Below are positions 5,829 to 5,883 of a stretch of 5,883 nt of DNA, piece after piece (position 1 is the first letter of the stretch; each line of letters begins with the position of its first letter). The notes under the pieces are model-generated. The model worked only from the letters and a program-made list of their open reading frames with translations. It had not been told where the DNA came from and did no database searches. Made by a program: the position numbers and the translations under genes. Source of the stretch: Oscillospiraceae bacterium. GTDB taxonomy: Bacteria > Bacillota > Clostridia > Oscillospirales > Oscillospiraceae. Where the stretch lies: the NCBI GenBank assembly GCA_031280325.1, contig JAITGW010000208.1:1-5883 (forward strand), written 5' to 3'.

Positions 5829-5883
5829 CATTCTATGTCCACATTTTCGCTGGTGGCATTGACCCGGCTGATCAGCGCGTCGA
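5819..5883 (-). CDS. C-terminal end of an unidentified minus-strand gene (partial)
   Basis: From the right edge one minus-strand frame (first full codon at 5881) reads DALISRVNATSENVDIEWKI and stops at TGA (5821-5819), inside the hairpin arm. The composition looks like a genuine protein end, and the IEWK ending resembles the tail of many Firmicute serine recombinases, but 20 residues cannot establish this. A frame this short is open by chance fairly often. The competing plus-strand reading from ATG 5835 has no RBS. Confidence 0.35.
   Translation of the reverse strand, partial: DALISRVNATSENVDIEWKI

Noticed and set aside
5835..5883. Plus-strand gene starting at ATG 5835 (MSTFSLVALTRLISAS)
   Set aside because: No SD upstream, and it begins just after a terminator; the opposite strand gives a more protein-like reading.

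Overview
The window is a piece of a moderately GC-rich chromosome, most likely from an anaerobic Clostridia-type Firmicute (an uncultured gut or sediment lineage would fit). This is inferred from three things: a pyrophosphate-type phosphofructokinase, a PaaK-type CoA ligase, and a sugar-1-phosphate nucleotidyltransferase fused to a decayed phosphomannomutase. It is also inferred from strong AGG/GAGG Shine-Dalgarno sites. There are no rRNA or tRNA genes, no CRISPR array and no recognisable insertion sequence.

Layout. Bases 1-3618 carry three plus-strand genes. The first is an acyltransferase-3 family membrane protein whose 5' end lies off the left edge. It overlaps by four bases (ATGA) with a phenylacetate-CoA ligase family gene. 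After a 56-base gap comes a PPi-type phosphofructokinase, best started at ATG 2383, which may have its own promoter. A 12-bp hairpin (3621-3653) closes this group. Bases 3696-5567 carry one large minus-strand gene, convergent with the first three. It encodes an intact nucleotidyltransferase domain (probably mannose-1-phosphate guanylyltransferase-like) followed by a shortened phosphomannomutase-like region that has lost its catalytic motifs.

Bases 5568-5818 hold no gene but are rich in signals. An 11-bp inverted repeat encloses the ribosome-binding site and start region of the nucleotidyltransferase gene, and that start itself is odd (GTG jammed against the SD, or a non-standard ATA at the ideal place). 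Further right is a good TTGACA promoter, possibly a second tandem one, and then a strong hairpin with a T-run. The plus strand here could make an RNA of roughly 70 nt. The last 65 bases probably hold the C-terminal tail of another minus-strand gene.

Together the genes suggest central carbon metabolism (phosphofructokinase), acyl-CoA activation, and surface-polysaccharide work (acyltransferase, nucleotide-sugar synthesis). The tight coupling of the first two genes is seen directly; any shared pathway is inference. I do not see a clear new multi-gene system. The best candidates for novelty are the start-site hairpin, the short plus-strand transcription unit, and the compact pseudo-mutase fusion.
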